From contig NC_134013.1 in assembly GCF_040712315.1 (NCBI RefSeq), positions 75,274,001 to 75,338,000 on the forward strand: 64,000 nucleotides of DNA. Direction: 5' to 3'. Each line of letters begins with the position of its first letter. Position 1 is the first letter of the stretch. The DNA is from Castanea sativa. Lineage: Eukaryota; Streptophyta; Magnoliopsida; Fagales; Fagaceae. The position numbers were made by a program, and so were the translations under genes. The notes beneath the pieces are model-generated. The model did no database searches, was not told the DNA's origin, and saw nothing but the letters and a program-made list of their open reading frames with translations. Shown here in pieces: positions 22,846 to 33,979 of the stretch.

Positions 22846-23109
22846 GGCCTAAAGCCGGAAGCGATCTTAGAAACCAATCACGTTCCGGTAAAAAATCTCA
22901 ATATCGTATTCGTTTAGAAGAAAAACAAAAATTGCGTTTTCATTATGGTCTTACAGAACGACAATTACTTAAATACGTTCGTATTGTCGGAAAAGCCAAA
23001 GGGTCAACGGGTCGGGTTTTACTACAATTACTTGAAATGCGTTTGGATAACATCCTTTTTCGATTGGGTATGGCCTCGACTATTCCCCAAGCCCGCCAAT
23101 TAGTTAACC
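22843..23109 (+). pseudogene. rps4: plastid rps4 fragment (NUPT)
   Basis: The plus strand reads an uninterrupted piece of chloroplast ribosomal protein S4, starting [20 protein letters not shown] and continuing through [18 protein letters not shown] to QARQLVN, then stops matching in mid-gene at a new junction. It lacks the S4 start, N-terminus and C-terminal third. It lies exactly between two copies of a duplicated nuclear segment. The codons are intact and I see few differences from typical rps4, so the transfer looks recent. It cannot make functional S4. Confidence 0.95.
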
Positions 23110-23110
23110 G

Positions 23111-23648
23111 TGGGGTGGGGTGGGATGGGGTGGGGAATAGGAAACCTGCCCTATACTCACCCCGTTGCAATTCCTACATTTTGGGTCTCCTATACCTGGA
23201 CCCACTACTGACCGGTAATAGGAGTCGCTTCGGGTGATCAAACTTCCTCAAGTACTGGTCGGTCCTCGGTCAGAGTCGGGTTGTGAGAACCTCTGTTGGT
23301 TTAGCCAAAAGCCGTCGAATTTGATGAGATCAAGCTAAATCTCGACAAGATTTCACCAAGTCTTGACAGATTGAACATAAAATACCACCGAATCACTATT
23401 ATTGGTGGAGAATGGTGACTTTCTGGTGTGTAAAAGGTCAGGTCGGTTGAAAATCGTCTTCTCATGCTTAGACCTGCCAACCAACCCGTTGCCACCGTCA
23501 TTGGCGTCGAGTCTACTAGTTCTCAGTTTGGATCGGATGGGATGGGTTAGTGGATTGGGTCACGGGTTTGGTTGGACTCCCCTATATACGAGACTAAAAT
23601 TGTGATTAAATTAATTATAAATCATAAATACATGAAAAAAAAATGAAA
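23111..23648. repeat. tandem duplication, copy 2 (538 bp)
   Basis: Second copy of 22308-22845. It begins right after the rps4 fragment at the G-rich tract, and at its right end it continues into unduplicated DNA (ATTAAATGG), which marks the original locus. Confidence 0.95.
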
Positions 23649-23763
23649 ATTAAATGGCATGATAAAAAAAAAAGAATCAAGGGTAGAGAAATATTATTAC
23701 ATTTTACACAAAACCTATTTATGTTAAATTTATAACCTATTTTATATATATCATTGCCACTGG

Positions 23764-23805
<42 letters not shown>

Positions 23806-25962
23806 GGAGGATTATGATATACTTTGTTATTTGAGTATTAATTGTCTATAAGTATGCTTACACTAACAAGAATACAAACAATTTCAAAAAATTAGGGGTA
23901 AAAAAAAAACTATAATTATATTACAAAGAAAAATAAAAGAATGTTCAAAATTTTTGGGGACATGGCCCTCGTTTGTCTACAAGTGGCTCTGCCATTGCTT
24001 CTTTATATATATATATAAAACCTTTTATAGGCTATTGATAAAATATAAAAAATTTCCTTTTTAATTTCAAATGAAGTTTAACACGTAAAAGAAATACTAA
24101 TAGAGTACGAACTTTGATATAAATAGAAAAAAATTACATTAAAAAAATCAAACTTTAAAATGGATGAGGCCAAAGGGGAGACAAATATGGTTTGGAATTT
24201 TTGGCCAGACCATGCCAGGTGCGCAATTCCCCTTCCCTTGCACGTACGCATGCATGTTAAGTGTAGTAAAAAACTTTATTGTTTGGATTTTGGTTCCCCA
24301 AAACCCAAAGCTAATCCTGAACACACCAAATCCATTAAATAAGTTGATTCTCTCTAAATTGCTCAGCCATCAAACACACTTCATTCTCACCAATATTCCA
24401 AGATGTGTGTGACAAATTCTAACTTTCACCACAATTAATTACTTATGGGATAGAATATAGATATATGGTTAGAACTAATCTTGACCCAACAAGTAATCGG
24501 CCCCATAGTGCAAAGGCATGAAAGGTCTTTACCAAAAAAAAAAAAAAAAAAGGCAGGAAAGGTATAAAATATTGGGTGGATGTGATGTGATAAATCAAAA
24601 CGGTTTCAGAAACCTTAATCGTAAATTGTCAAGCTACAAATCTCGATTGTCGGATGGAATAATAATTAAAAAGGTGATAGCTATTTATTTATTATTTATT
24701 TTTTTTGAGAAAGAAAGGTGATAGTTAGTTGGTCAGCCATCGTCGTCAAGATGGGTGACGCTAATATTGATCTTCTTTTCTCTTTTGTAAATGAAAATGA
24801 CGAGTGCAGAGTTTTTACGTAAATGACAAAATTGCAGCTGTCTTTGCGCTAGGGTTGCACATGAATTAATTGGTCCTTAATTTCATATACGTGTGATGTT
24901 TTTGGAACCAATAAACCAGTCACTATGACGAAATGAGAAAAGACAACACAATGGTTTGACGTCTTTAAATTCGATTTCATTCTCATTGGCACGGTGCAGT
25001 GAGAGGCAAGCTTTAAGATTTGAAGTTTCTCAAAAAAAAAAGGCTTTAAGATTTGTTTGTTGTTCCTTTCGTATAGACTTCTCTGCATGGTGTGGTAAAG
25101 AGTGGTTGTACTTACCATATATAGATAAATTTCACCTTCATTCACTCTCGTAGTTTACACAAGTAAATTTCACAAAGAAAACGTATATATATATAGTTAT
25201 ATACTCTATTACCTGTAATCCAGGTCTCTTTTGCTTCACACGATAGAAAACGTAAAAACTTAAATCTAAATGACATATAGGTAAATTTAAATGACATATA
25301 GGTTCTCAAAAAGAAAAGAAAAGAAAGAAAAATAGGTAAATTTAAAAAAACATTTATTTTATCTTGAATATGCATAGTTTAAAAAGTTTAAAATTGTTTT
25401 CCCTTTCAGATAATTTTATTTTATTTTCTTGGAAATGTTACAAAGTGTTTTGTATGAGTGGAGGTAGTAGGCTTTGTCGCTCTGTTACTACTTTGTTCAG
25501 CCAAACTGTTGTCTGTGTGTTGTGTGAATTAAGTTAAATAATCCTAAGTACATAATATATAAAATAAAAGGCATGCAAGACAGAAAAAACCAACCACACA
25601 TAAACAAACCAAATATATGGGATAAATTCTTCAGTATAAAGGGAAAATACTCATCACAAATTTGATCAATATACTATAATAAAATAGAGATTATAATTAA
25701 TTTTAAGTTTATGCTCAAAACTTAAGTTCACAATAAATTGAGAAAAAATACAAAAATATTAAATTTATAAGGTATAATACAATCTCACTGCAAAAAAATA
25801 AAATCAAAATCAAAATTTGGTGAAACCAACAATGAATAAAGATAAAAGATATCCAATCTTAATACTTCATCTCTTTGTGATTGTAGCAACCAAATTTTCT
25901 TCCTAGAGAAAATACCCAAATTAATACACCGATTTTTTTCCCTCTTGCCACGGTATGTTGTG
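23649..25962. other. AT-rich intergenic DNA
   Basis: No gene seen. There is an (AT)n tract at 23768-23801 and many poly-A/T runs. Short open frames, such as the one near 24160, lack recognisable motifs. Confidence 0.5.
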
Positions 25963-26166
25963 TCTTCTGTCCCACTTTTCCTACACCACTCTATACTCCA
26001 TCAATAAAAACTTGCCAAGTGTCCACCTAACTAATTAAATACTACTATTAATTAATAACGGTAGCCTTAATAAGTCAATAATGATAGTATTTAATTAATT
26101 AGGTGAACACGTGACAAATTTTTATTGGTGGAGTATAAAGTAAAGCAGGAAAAGTGGGACAGAAGA
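25963..26166. mobile_element. fold-back MITE, 204 bp
   Basis: TCTTCTGTCCCACTTTTCCT at the left end is repeated inverted at the right end (26147-26166). The inverted similarity continues inward, with gaps, to a central TTAATTAA-rich core, so almost the whole element can fold on itself. The target duplication is not clear. Confidence 0.7.
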
Positions 26167-28753
26167 TTTGGACATGAACGGTCTTAATTAGACAACTTTC
26201 TGATAAGAGCATTTATATTAGACGCAATTAAGTTTTAGCCAAAATTTAGCTAAAACCCATAACTTTTCTATTTTTGCTAAGCTATAATTCACATGCAGAT
26301 GCATCAAACTTTTCTTTCAAAGAAATTGTCACGTGGCTTAAGAAAGCAAACGCATATTATTTTAATCCAATGATCTCCATGAAAATGCCCTAGAAAACCC
26401 GTTGTTTAAATACACGAACTTCAAGTCAGACACTCTTCCAAAGGGGTGATTGAGGGATGTTTAGCAATAAATGTGAGAAATTTAAGTAAAAGTAGTTGAC
26501 TTGGCTAATAATAACTCTAAAATTAATGATATAGGAAGTAGTAATTTATTACAATTAGATTTAATGAGAATTTACCATCTAAAAAGAGTGTAATTCTTAT
26601 CAAGTTATAGTATGTATAACTTGAACCCATTTATCACCGCATACCTTTGGTGTAATGGTCACTCCACAAGTATAAGTACTTATGGGGTGTGAGGGATAAA
26701 GGTCAGGGTTTAAGTCTCTAGGAGGAAGTTTCACACACATATACACTTAGATTATGTTAGAATAGAATTTTTATCTTATATTAAAAAAAAAAACTTGAAC
26801 CCATTTATTGTCTAAATATTACTATTATTTTTAACTAAAAAAATTTGCTTACAAATTGGTTGTAGCCTATCCTTGATTGTAGCTTAAGGCTACAACTCCC
26901 ACTAAAAAAATTAATAATACCACATATTTTAAAAATCTAATTGTTGAATTATATTTTTTTTAAATGTTTTTAACACACATGTCAAATTTTGTACTATTGA
27001 TGTTATTTACTATTCATCCATACTTTTATACTACAAAAACTTGAAATTTAAACATTTGATTGATGACATAATCATTGATCTTTAATTTTCTAAAAATTTT
27101 GCAAACGTAGAGGATATAAAAAAAAATATAATCCAAAATTTATATCTAATAAAAAGATATTAAGTGAAATTGTAACTTATTGGTAGAACTAAGTTACTAC
27201 CAAACTTTCTCATATTTTAATTATCACCTGTCCTGTAATTGTAATCCTGACATTCTCTTACCCCATAGCTCAACCAACCCAATGGTACGGTCATCATATT
27301 TATGGGGTTTTGCCGTTTTGGTTGGCACGTCGTAGGATTTTCAATGCGTATGGCGTAAGAAAGCTGATAGTCGTCAAAGATTGGTGGGCTTTTGATCCAC
27401 GATGTTCCTGTGGCGGTGATTTTGAGGTTGTTGTTGTTTGTTGTTTTGTTTTGTTTTTTTTGGCTTAGGCCAATATTTTTTCATTTTATGTTTTTTTTTT
27501 TTTTAAATCGAAACTTTTGGGTTGATTTGGTTTATGTTATAATTGTGAAGAGGATTAGCCAGTAGCCAAGGATCAATGAAGATTGGTAAATATGGAATAA
27601 TTTTTTTAAATGAATGCAATTCATATAGTTTTCACAATTTTTGGCTAGCTACATGGGTGTTTTTGGATTGGAATAATTATATGGTTAAGAAGACAAGTCA
27701 AGTTTTCATATTTCAGCCAAGAACCTTGTGGCATGACTACCATCCTTTATTAGAAAAATCATTGCTTAAATCCCTATTCACCCACTTATAAGTTGTGCAT
27801 TTAACAACTGATTATAAGCTACTTATTTGCTTAAATTATTTACAGCTTATGGGTCTTATACTGTTTTTTCTGAGTTTTATTTTAAATAATATAAGTTTTA
27901 TTTTTTTTAAAAATATATTAGTTTTTAATTTTTTTTTATCTCATATTATATAAATAAACTTTCGAAAATAAACTATTCTTAAATAAACAAAGCGTACACG
28001 TGCAACTGTTTAAATATTAATTACATGATTTTGTTTTTTCCCGGTAAGTTTTTTTTTTTTTTTGAGAAGGAATTTTTCCCGGTAAGTTGAAATGCTATAA
28101 TTCGACTAATGTGGAAATTGACGATTTATCCGTAGTACAACTGTTGACTTGAGCAATCAGAATTCAGAAGTAGTCTATAATACTAGGTAAAATGAAAAAA
28201 AAAAAAAAAAAAAAACCCCACATTAGGTAGGAGTAGGTTTTTGTTGAAATCTTGAAGGTATGAAACTAGTCCAATTTTCCCTAGATAGTTGAGGCCTTGA
28301 CTTATTCAATTACTATGGAAAAAAAGGGTACTGCATTGAATTTCAAGATGAATGACAAAGCCGGAAGAACTTATGTTATAAGTTTAAATGTTTTGCATTA
28401 AACCTTTTAAATGGTTTGCATTAAACCTTAACATTGTATTATACTCTAAACAAAATTTAGGTATGTATAACTTCTTAGGAAAAATGCTAATGCTACACAA
28501 AAAATATCACAATTTTTGTCATAATTCTCTAAATGACGAGTTATAAATGATGAAAAAAAAAAAGGGTTCACATCTCCGCCCTTACAACTTACCACTTGGT
28601 GTAATAAAAGTTGTAATATTTTTTGTGGTACTGGTATTTTTCAATTTCTTAGGCATTGTATCTTTAGTTCCACAATTAAAATTCCTTTAAGTAAAAACCT
28701 CAATTAAACTCAATCAGGTAGATTTAACTAATGAACTGTAAAGTTATATTTAG
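26167..28753. other. AT-rich intergenic DNA with one SINE
   Basis: Apart from the SINE at 26635-26791, I see no gene or element border. A stretch at 27270-27450 is less AT-rich but has no recognisable coding content. Confidence 0.5.
26635..26791 (+). mobile_element. SINE of a second family, with 17-bp target duplication
   Basis: The element starts ACCGCATACCTTTGGTGTAA, carries a box-B-like GGGTTTAAGTC, and ends in poly-A. It is flanked by a perfect 17-bp duplication, AACTTGAACCCATTTAT, at 26618-26634 and 26792-26808. Its sequence differs from the SINEs at 279 and 7382. Confidence 0.85.
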
Positions 28754-28970
28754 TGTGCGTTTGAATACCGCTTATTTTGCTAAAAATTGAAAACTGAAAA
28801 TAATAAAAAATTATTTTCCAATTACTGTTCACTTTTAAAATTATTGTTCATATGCCTAATTGTATTGTTCAAGTCTCATGGACAGTGAAGAGGCACTGAG
28901 CTGAAAAAGAAACAAGTTGAAATGCAAAACTTGTAAAACGTGGATGTGAGACGTGCAAAACAAACGGACC
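28754..28970. mobile_element. MITE-like element
   Basis: The left end GTGCGTTTGAATACCGC and right end CAAACGGACC are weak inverted repeats. The left part (CTAAAAATTGAAAACTGAAAAT) is shared with the element in the GA3ox intron (49443-49860). Target duplication and superfamily are unclear. Confidence 0.45.
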
Positions 28971-29399
28971 TTAACCAATAAAAGTTAACAAAGAACAATG
29001 CTATGTCACATGTAGCACTAGACTCCAGCTATTATCACTCACAAGTCTTCAACTTAATTAGTTCTATAATTTGGGTTCACCAAAAATGGGTATTCTTTAA
29101 CTTGCAAGCAACGCTACCGACGGTGGTGAGTGACGATTTGCAAGTGGATTTTGGGTTGTACTGGGTTGTGGGTGTGTTGCGTTGTGTTGAGGATCGTGAA
29201 AATTTGTGATTAAAAATGTGAATGGGAGAAAATAATATTTTTATTGCAATAGTGATATGGTATTGAAGCTAATATATGTGTATGAAAAAAAAATCAACCT
29301 AAAAAAAAAAAAAATTCTCAAGTTGGTTTAGCTAAAATTATGAAGAAGCTAGCCAGAAGTACAAGTTATTTTGCAATTAGCTAATCAAGTAAAACAGTT

Positions 29400-30062
29400 A
29401 AAATCTGCTCAAAAAAGAAAAGAAAAAAAAGTAAAACAGTTTTTTTTTTTGGTTGAAGCCGTTCCAATTCAAATACGGCCGTAAATTCCACCCACACTCG
29501 CCCACTCCCGTCGAATTAAACTCACATGCTCGCAAGTCTCAACTAACTAATCTAAACGACCAGAAATACCCTTTTCCAACACGTGATACACCCACAATAG
29601 CGAGTAACAAAAACTTCTCAAACCAGCGCGAGTACGCATTCGCAACACACCCGCCACACTTGTCTTTCCCGCGGCCATTAAATGAGCCCTTCTGGCCTTC
29701 TGCATCCGAACTGTATTACACTTTGAACAGGCCTCTCACACCACAACATTCAAAGAGAGAGAAAGAAAGAGAGAGAGTTCAATAATGAAACAAACACGAC
29801 GTAGACTTGAATTTGGAGAAAGCGGCATTAATGCGATAGCTCAACTACCAATGTGATCCATTACTACTAGTACTAGAAGCAGTAGCAGTAGTAATATTTT
29901 CATATTTCTCCTATTTCACACTCGCAACTCTCAACTGCCAATCTTTTCTCACATTTTCAAACCCTACTAACTAGTTACTATATTCGTATTGTTAAAAAAG
30001 ACTTTTTAGTGTTCATTTTTAGAAAGAGTTTGTGCGTGTGAGAGAGTGAGATTTGGATCTGG
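29400..30062 (+). promoter_or_regulatory. 5' flank / probable 5' UTR of ABCG32
   Basis: The sequence changes from AT-rich to more balanced composition at about 29450, and a GA-rich tract (29754-29777) lies about 300 bp before the ATG, as is common in plant 5' leaders. No convincing TATA box or start site could be fixed. The long open frame across 29453-29785 has no ATG at its beginning and no recognisable domain. Confidence 0.4.
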
Positions 30063-33000
30063 ATGTGGAACTCGGCGGAGAATGCGTTTGCGAGGACGGC
30101 GTCGTTTAGGGAGGATGGAGAGGACGAGGAGGAGCTCCGGTGGGCCGCGCTGGAGAGGCTGCCTACCTACACTCGCGTACGGAGAGGGATCTTCAAGAAC
30201 ATGGTTGGAGACCATATGGAGATTGAGGTCACTGAGCTCCAAGCTCAGGAGCAGAAGCTCGTGCTTGATCGACTCGTTACATCCGCCGATGACGACCCCG
30301 AGCGATTCTTCGATCGCATGAGAAGCCGATTTGATGCGTAATAATCTTCTTCTTCTTCTTCTTCTTCTTCTTCTCTCTATCTCTTAAGAAATTTAGTATA
30401 ATGGCTGTGTTTGGTTGTTGAGGAAGTGTAGGAGTGTGGCTCTGTTTAGTTAACTGAGTGTAGTTGAGCAATTTGTGACGATTATGATCGGTTGAGTTTC
30501 TGGTCTTTTGGAAGCTGAATTTGACGTTTTAGTTTCTCTGTTTTACTTGCTCTGTGTGTGTGAAATTTTATAGTATTAATTGGCTCTGTTTGGTTGCTGA
30601 GAAAATGTAGGGAAGGAAAAAGAAAGTTTGAAGTTGCATGTCTCTGTTTAGTTAACTGAGCTTAATTGAACTAAACGTGTGGATTGTGCTCGGTTAAGTT
30701 TCTGATCTTTTGGAAACTGAAATTCTCTGTTTCTCAGCAACGAACAGAGGATTGGTATTGATGGCTTGGTTATTCTTTTATTTTATTTTTTGTTTTGAAT
30801 TTATTTTTTCTTCTTGTGTATGATCTGAATTATTTGGCCTTTTACCATTTCTCAATTGTGATTTCACTTCCAACCTGCATTATTTCGAAATTTGGATCAG
30901 CAATGTTTTTTACTCTCTGTTTCACTATGATTTCTTTGTCGATGTGCCATTGCTTTTCTTAGTGCATTTCCTGTGAGTATGTATTATCTTCAAGCTGAAG
31001 TTTCTTTTAAATTGCACATTTTATTGTGGTTGATACTTAATAGTTTTTGGTTTTTATTCCTCTCTCCCAAATTTGGTGTTACAGAGTAGATTTGGAGTTT
31101 CCAAAGATTGAGGTTCGATTTCAGAATTTTACAGTTGAATCATTCGTCCACCTTGGAAGCAGAGCACTGCCAACAATTCCCAATTATGTTACTAACATGG
31201 CTGAGGTAGAATTTTACTTGATGAATAATCATTTTATGAGGACCCAAGTTTTTCCCAATTTCTGATTGTGTTTCAATTTCATTTTGTCAAAAATGTCAAT
31301 TTAGGCATTTTTAAGGCAGTTGCGTATATACCGGGGACAGAGAAGCAAGTTGACAATTTTAGACGGTATTAGTGGCTTAATTAGACCATCAAGGTGAATT
31401 TTGGAGATTCGATCGGAACCCAGTTGTTCAATGTTTGTTCAGTTTGTCCGTGTTTAATAAGGAGCTGTGTTATCTTGTAGATTGACATTGCTATTGGGTC
31501 CTCCAAGCTCTGGAAAGACAACTCTAATGTTGGCTCTTGCGGGTCGCCTTGGAACTGATTTGCAGGTATCGAAATGTGTTCATCTTTCATGACCCTAAAT
31601 ATGATGTGTATGTGCCTTACTTCTTGGTAATCACGCCTTTTGGTTCTAGTGTAAATAGATTAGCAGTGTTATGTTAACACTGACCCTCTGCAGGAAAGAG
31701 CTATTAGGTTTCTTAATTTTGAGGACTAATTTAATTGCCATAAGCTGTTGCGTTTTATGCATTTCCTATCTGTACTTTTTATCTGTTCTACCATAGTGAA
31801 TAGTAATAATAGTAGAATGATGGTGAATGAAATAGATAAAAAAAAAGATATTCATAAAAGAATATATAGTAAGATGCATTGATTTGTCCAATGTTGTGGG
31901 TTTGGTTCACATCACTCATCTTTGTTCATTAGGATTTGACAATCACAGTATTATGAGAAATTTAAAAGATGTATTTATTCTAATTTAAGTGATCGCATTT
32001 GATCGCTTTGCTGATTAAATGGAAATTTTTTGCTACTAAACTCCCTGTTGGATTCTTCATTTCCTCTTTGCTACTGATACTTTGCTCATCTCTGAAGACG
32101 TCAGGTAGAATCACATATAATGGACATGGCCTGAATGAATTTGTTCCTCAGAGGACAGCTGCTTATGTTAGCCAACAGGATTGGCATGTGGCCGAAATGA
32201 CTGTTAGGGAAACTCTTGAGTTTGCAGGACGCTGTCAAGGAGTTGGGTTCAAATATGGTAAGCTTTGGTTACCATTTGTGTGTATGAATCTCGCTTATTT
32301 AGATGCTGACTTCTGTATACTTCTGCTCAGATATGCTAACTGAACTTGCAAGAAGAGAAAAGAATGCTGGCATAAAACCTGATGAAGATCTTGATATATT
32401 CATGAAGGTACTTTGCACTTGTTAGATGTTTGTCTGTTGTGGCATCTTTTTTTTTTTTTTTGGCAGATAGTTTATAACTGCTAAGAATCTTTGTTGACAT
32501 AATTTCTTTCTCTAGTCGTTAGCTCTTGGGGGACAGGAGACAAGCCTTGTAGTGGAGTACATTATAAAGGTATTCTCTTGATGCTGGTTACCATTGGATG
32601 CATATAACTGATGTCATTATGACATCAGAATTTAAGAAACTCATTTGATTTATTTTCACTTCATGGAGGACCAATTAATAATTTAATGGATTAAGTGTTG
32701 CTTAAGTCTAGACTTAACAATTAAATGGATACAACCATAGAAAGGAAAAAAAAAAAAAGTATATCACCTCAATCCAAAACAATAAAAGAACACAAGAATT
32801 TGGTGATGAGTGGAAAGTCTTTGAAGAACTCTTCAAAAGAAAAACTACTCCAGGGTAATCTACCAACAAGAATTTTTTTTTTTGGTGAACTACCAACAAG
32901 AAATTTCACTATAGAAAAGCTGTAGCAATAGCCTAAACTTACAAAACCTTGGTAAATGGACTCTCTATGCAACTTCCACAAATGACCTGTTCGCCTCCCA

Positions 33001-33948
33001 CTACAGTTGCCCCAGAACTTTGGAAATCCAGTATGAAATTTCTTCCAAACAAGCCCATCTGCAATGATTGGAACTCGAGTACTCCAAAGAACTCTTAAAA
33101 TGGATACACTAATTAACTCATTGATGAAGGGTATGCAACTATGTTATTTGAATGAGAAACTCTCGAAGAGAACCTCTAGAAGGAACTCACAAGAACACTC
33201 AAGGGAAAGGGTTTTCTGAAGGTTTGGCTCAGCAGAGTTTGGTTCTCATATGGCGATCTTTCTCCTCAGGAATTTGTATAAAAAGGGTTGGTTTTATATA
33301 GACAAAAAGTAAGTCAAAATGTGGTTTCAACCAATTAGTTTTATTGATTATTGCAATCTCAAGTTTCAGATGAGAAATGAAGTTGTCCGAGCATGTCTTT
33401 TGAAACTTGATTTCTCCACATTGCTTCTTCACTTGACTTAATACAACTGAATTAGTTGAATACAACTAAGAACTTGTTTTGACACAATAAGTTGCTAGCA
33501 TATCTCTCCCTTAGTCAATTCTTTGACAAAACCATACTTTAGCTGAATGAATTTATACCACCCTCAAAGAAACCCTTACCCAATATATACCCTAAAGCCT
33601 CTAAACTGGAGATCGTGTCACTTTCTCATTCAGAATATGAGATAATATCTCCACCAAGCTTAAATCCTCCCTCCCCCTTATGAATACACGAATTCTTATT
33701 TCAAAAACACTATCCCCCTCAACTGAAAGCCCAGTCTAATTTCGAAACACCTGTAAAACTACATTTTTAGGGAAAATAAATAAAAAATTCCTTGAAAGGC
33801 ATGAGAGTTTACATGGAATAATAATATTCTCTCTTTTATTTAACATGTTAACGTTTCTTGTGAAATCAAATCAATCTTAATTAGGTTCCACTTTTGTTTT
33901 TTATTTTCCTTCTCTCTCTCTCTCTCTCCATCTATCTATCTATCTATC

Positions 33949-33979
<31 letters not shown>

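Noticed and set aside
22932..23237. 101-codon plus-strand frame with S4 similarity considered as a gene
   Set aside because: It is the plastid rps4 fragment running into duplicated nuclear DNA; the protein lacks its N- and C-terminal parts.
29453..29785. 110-codon open frame upstream of ABCG32
   Set aside because: It does not begin with ATG, has no recognisable motif and lies in the probable promoter/5' leader.
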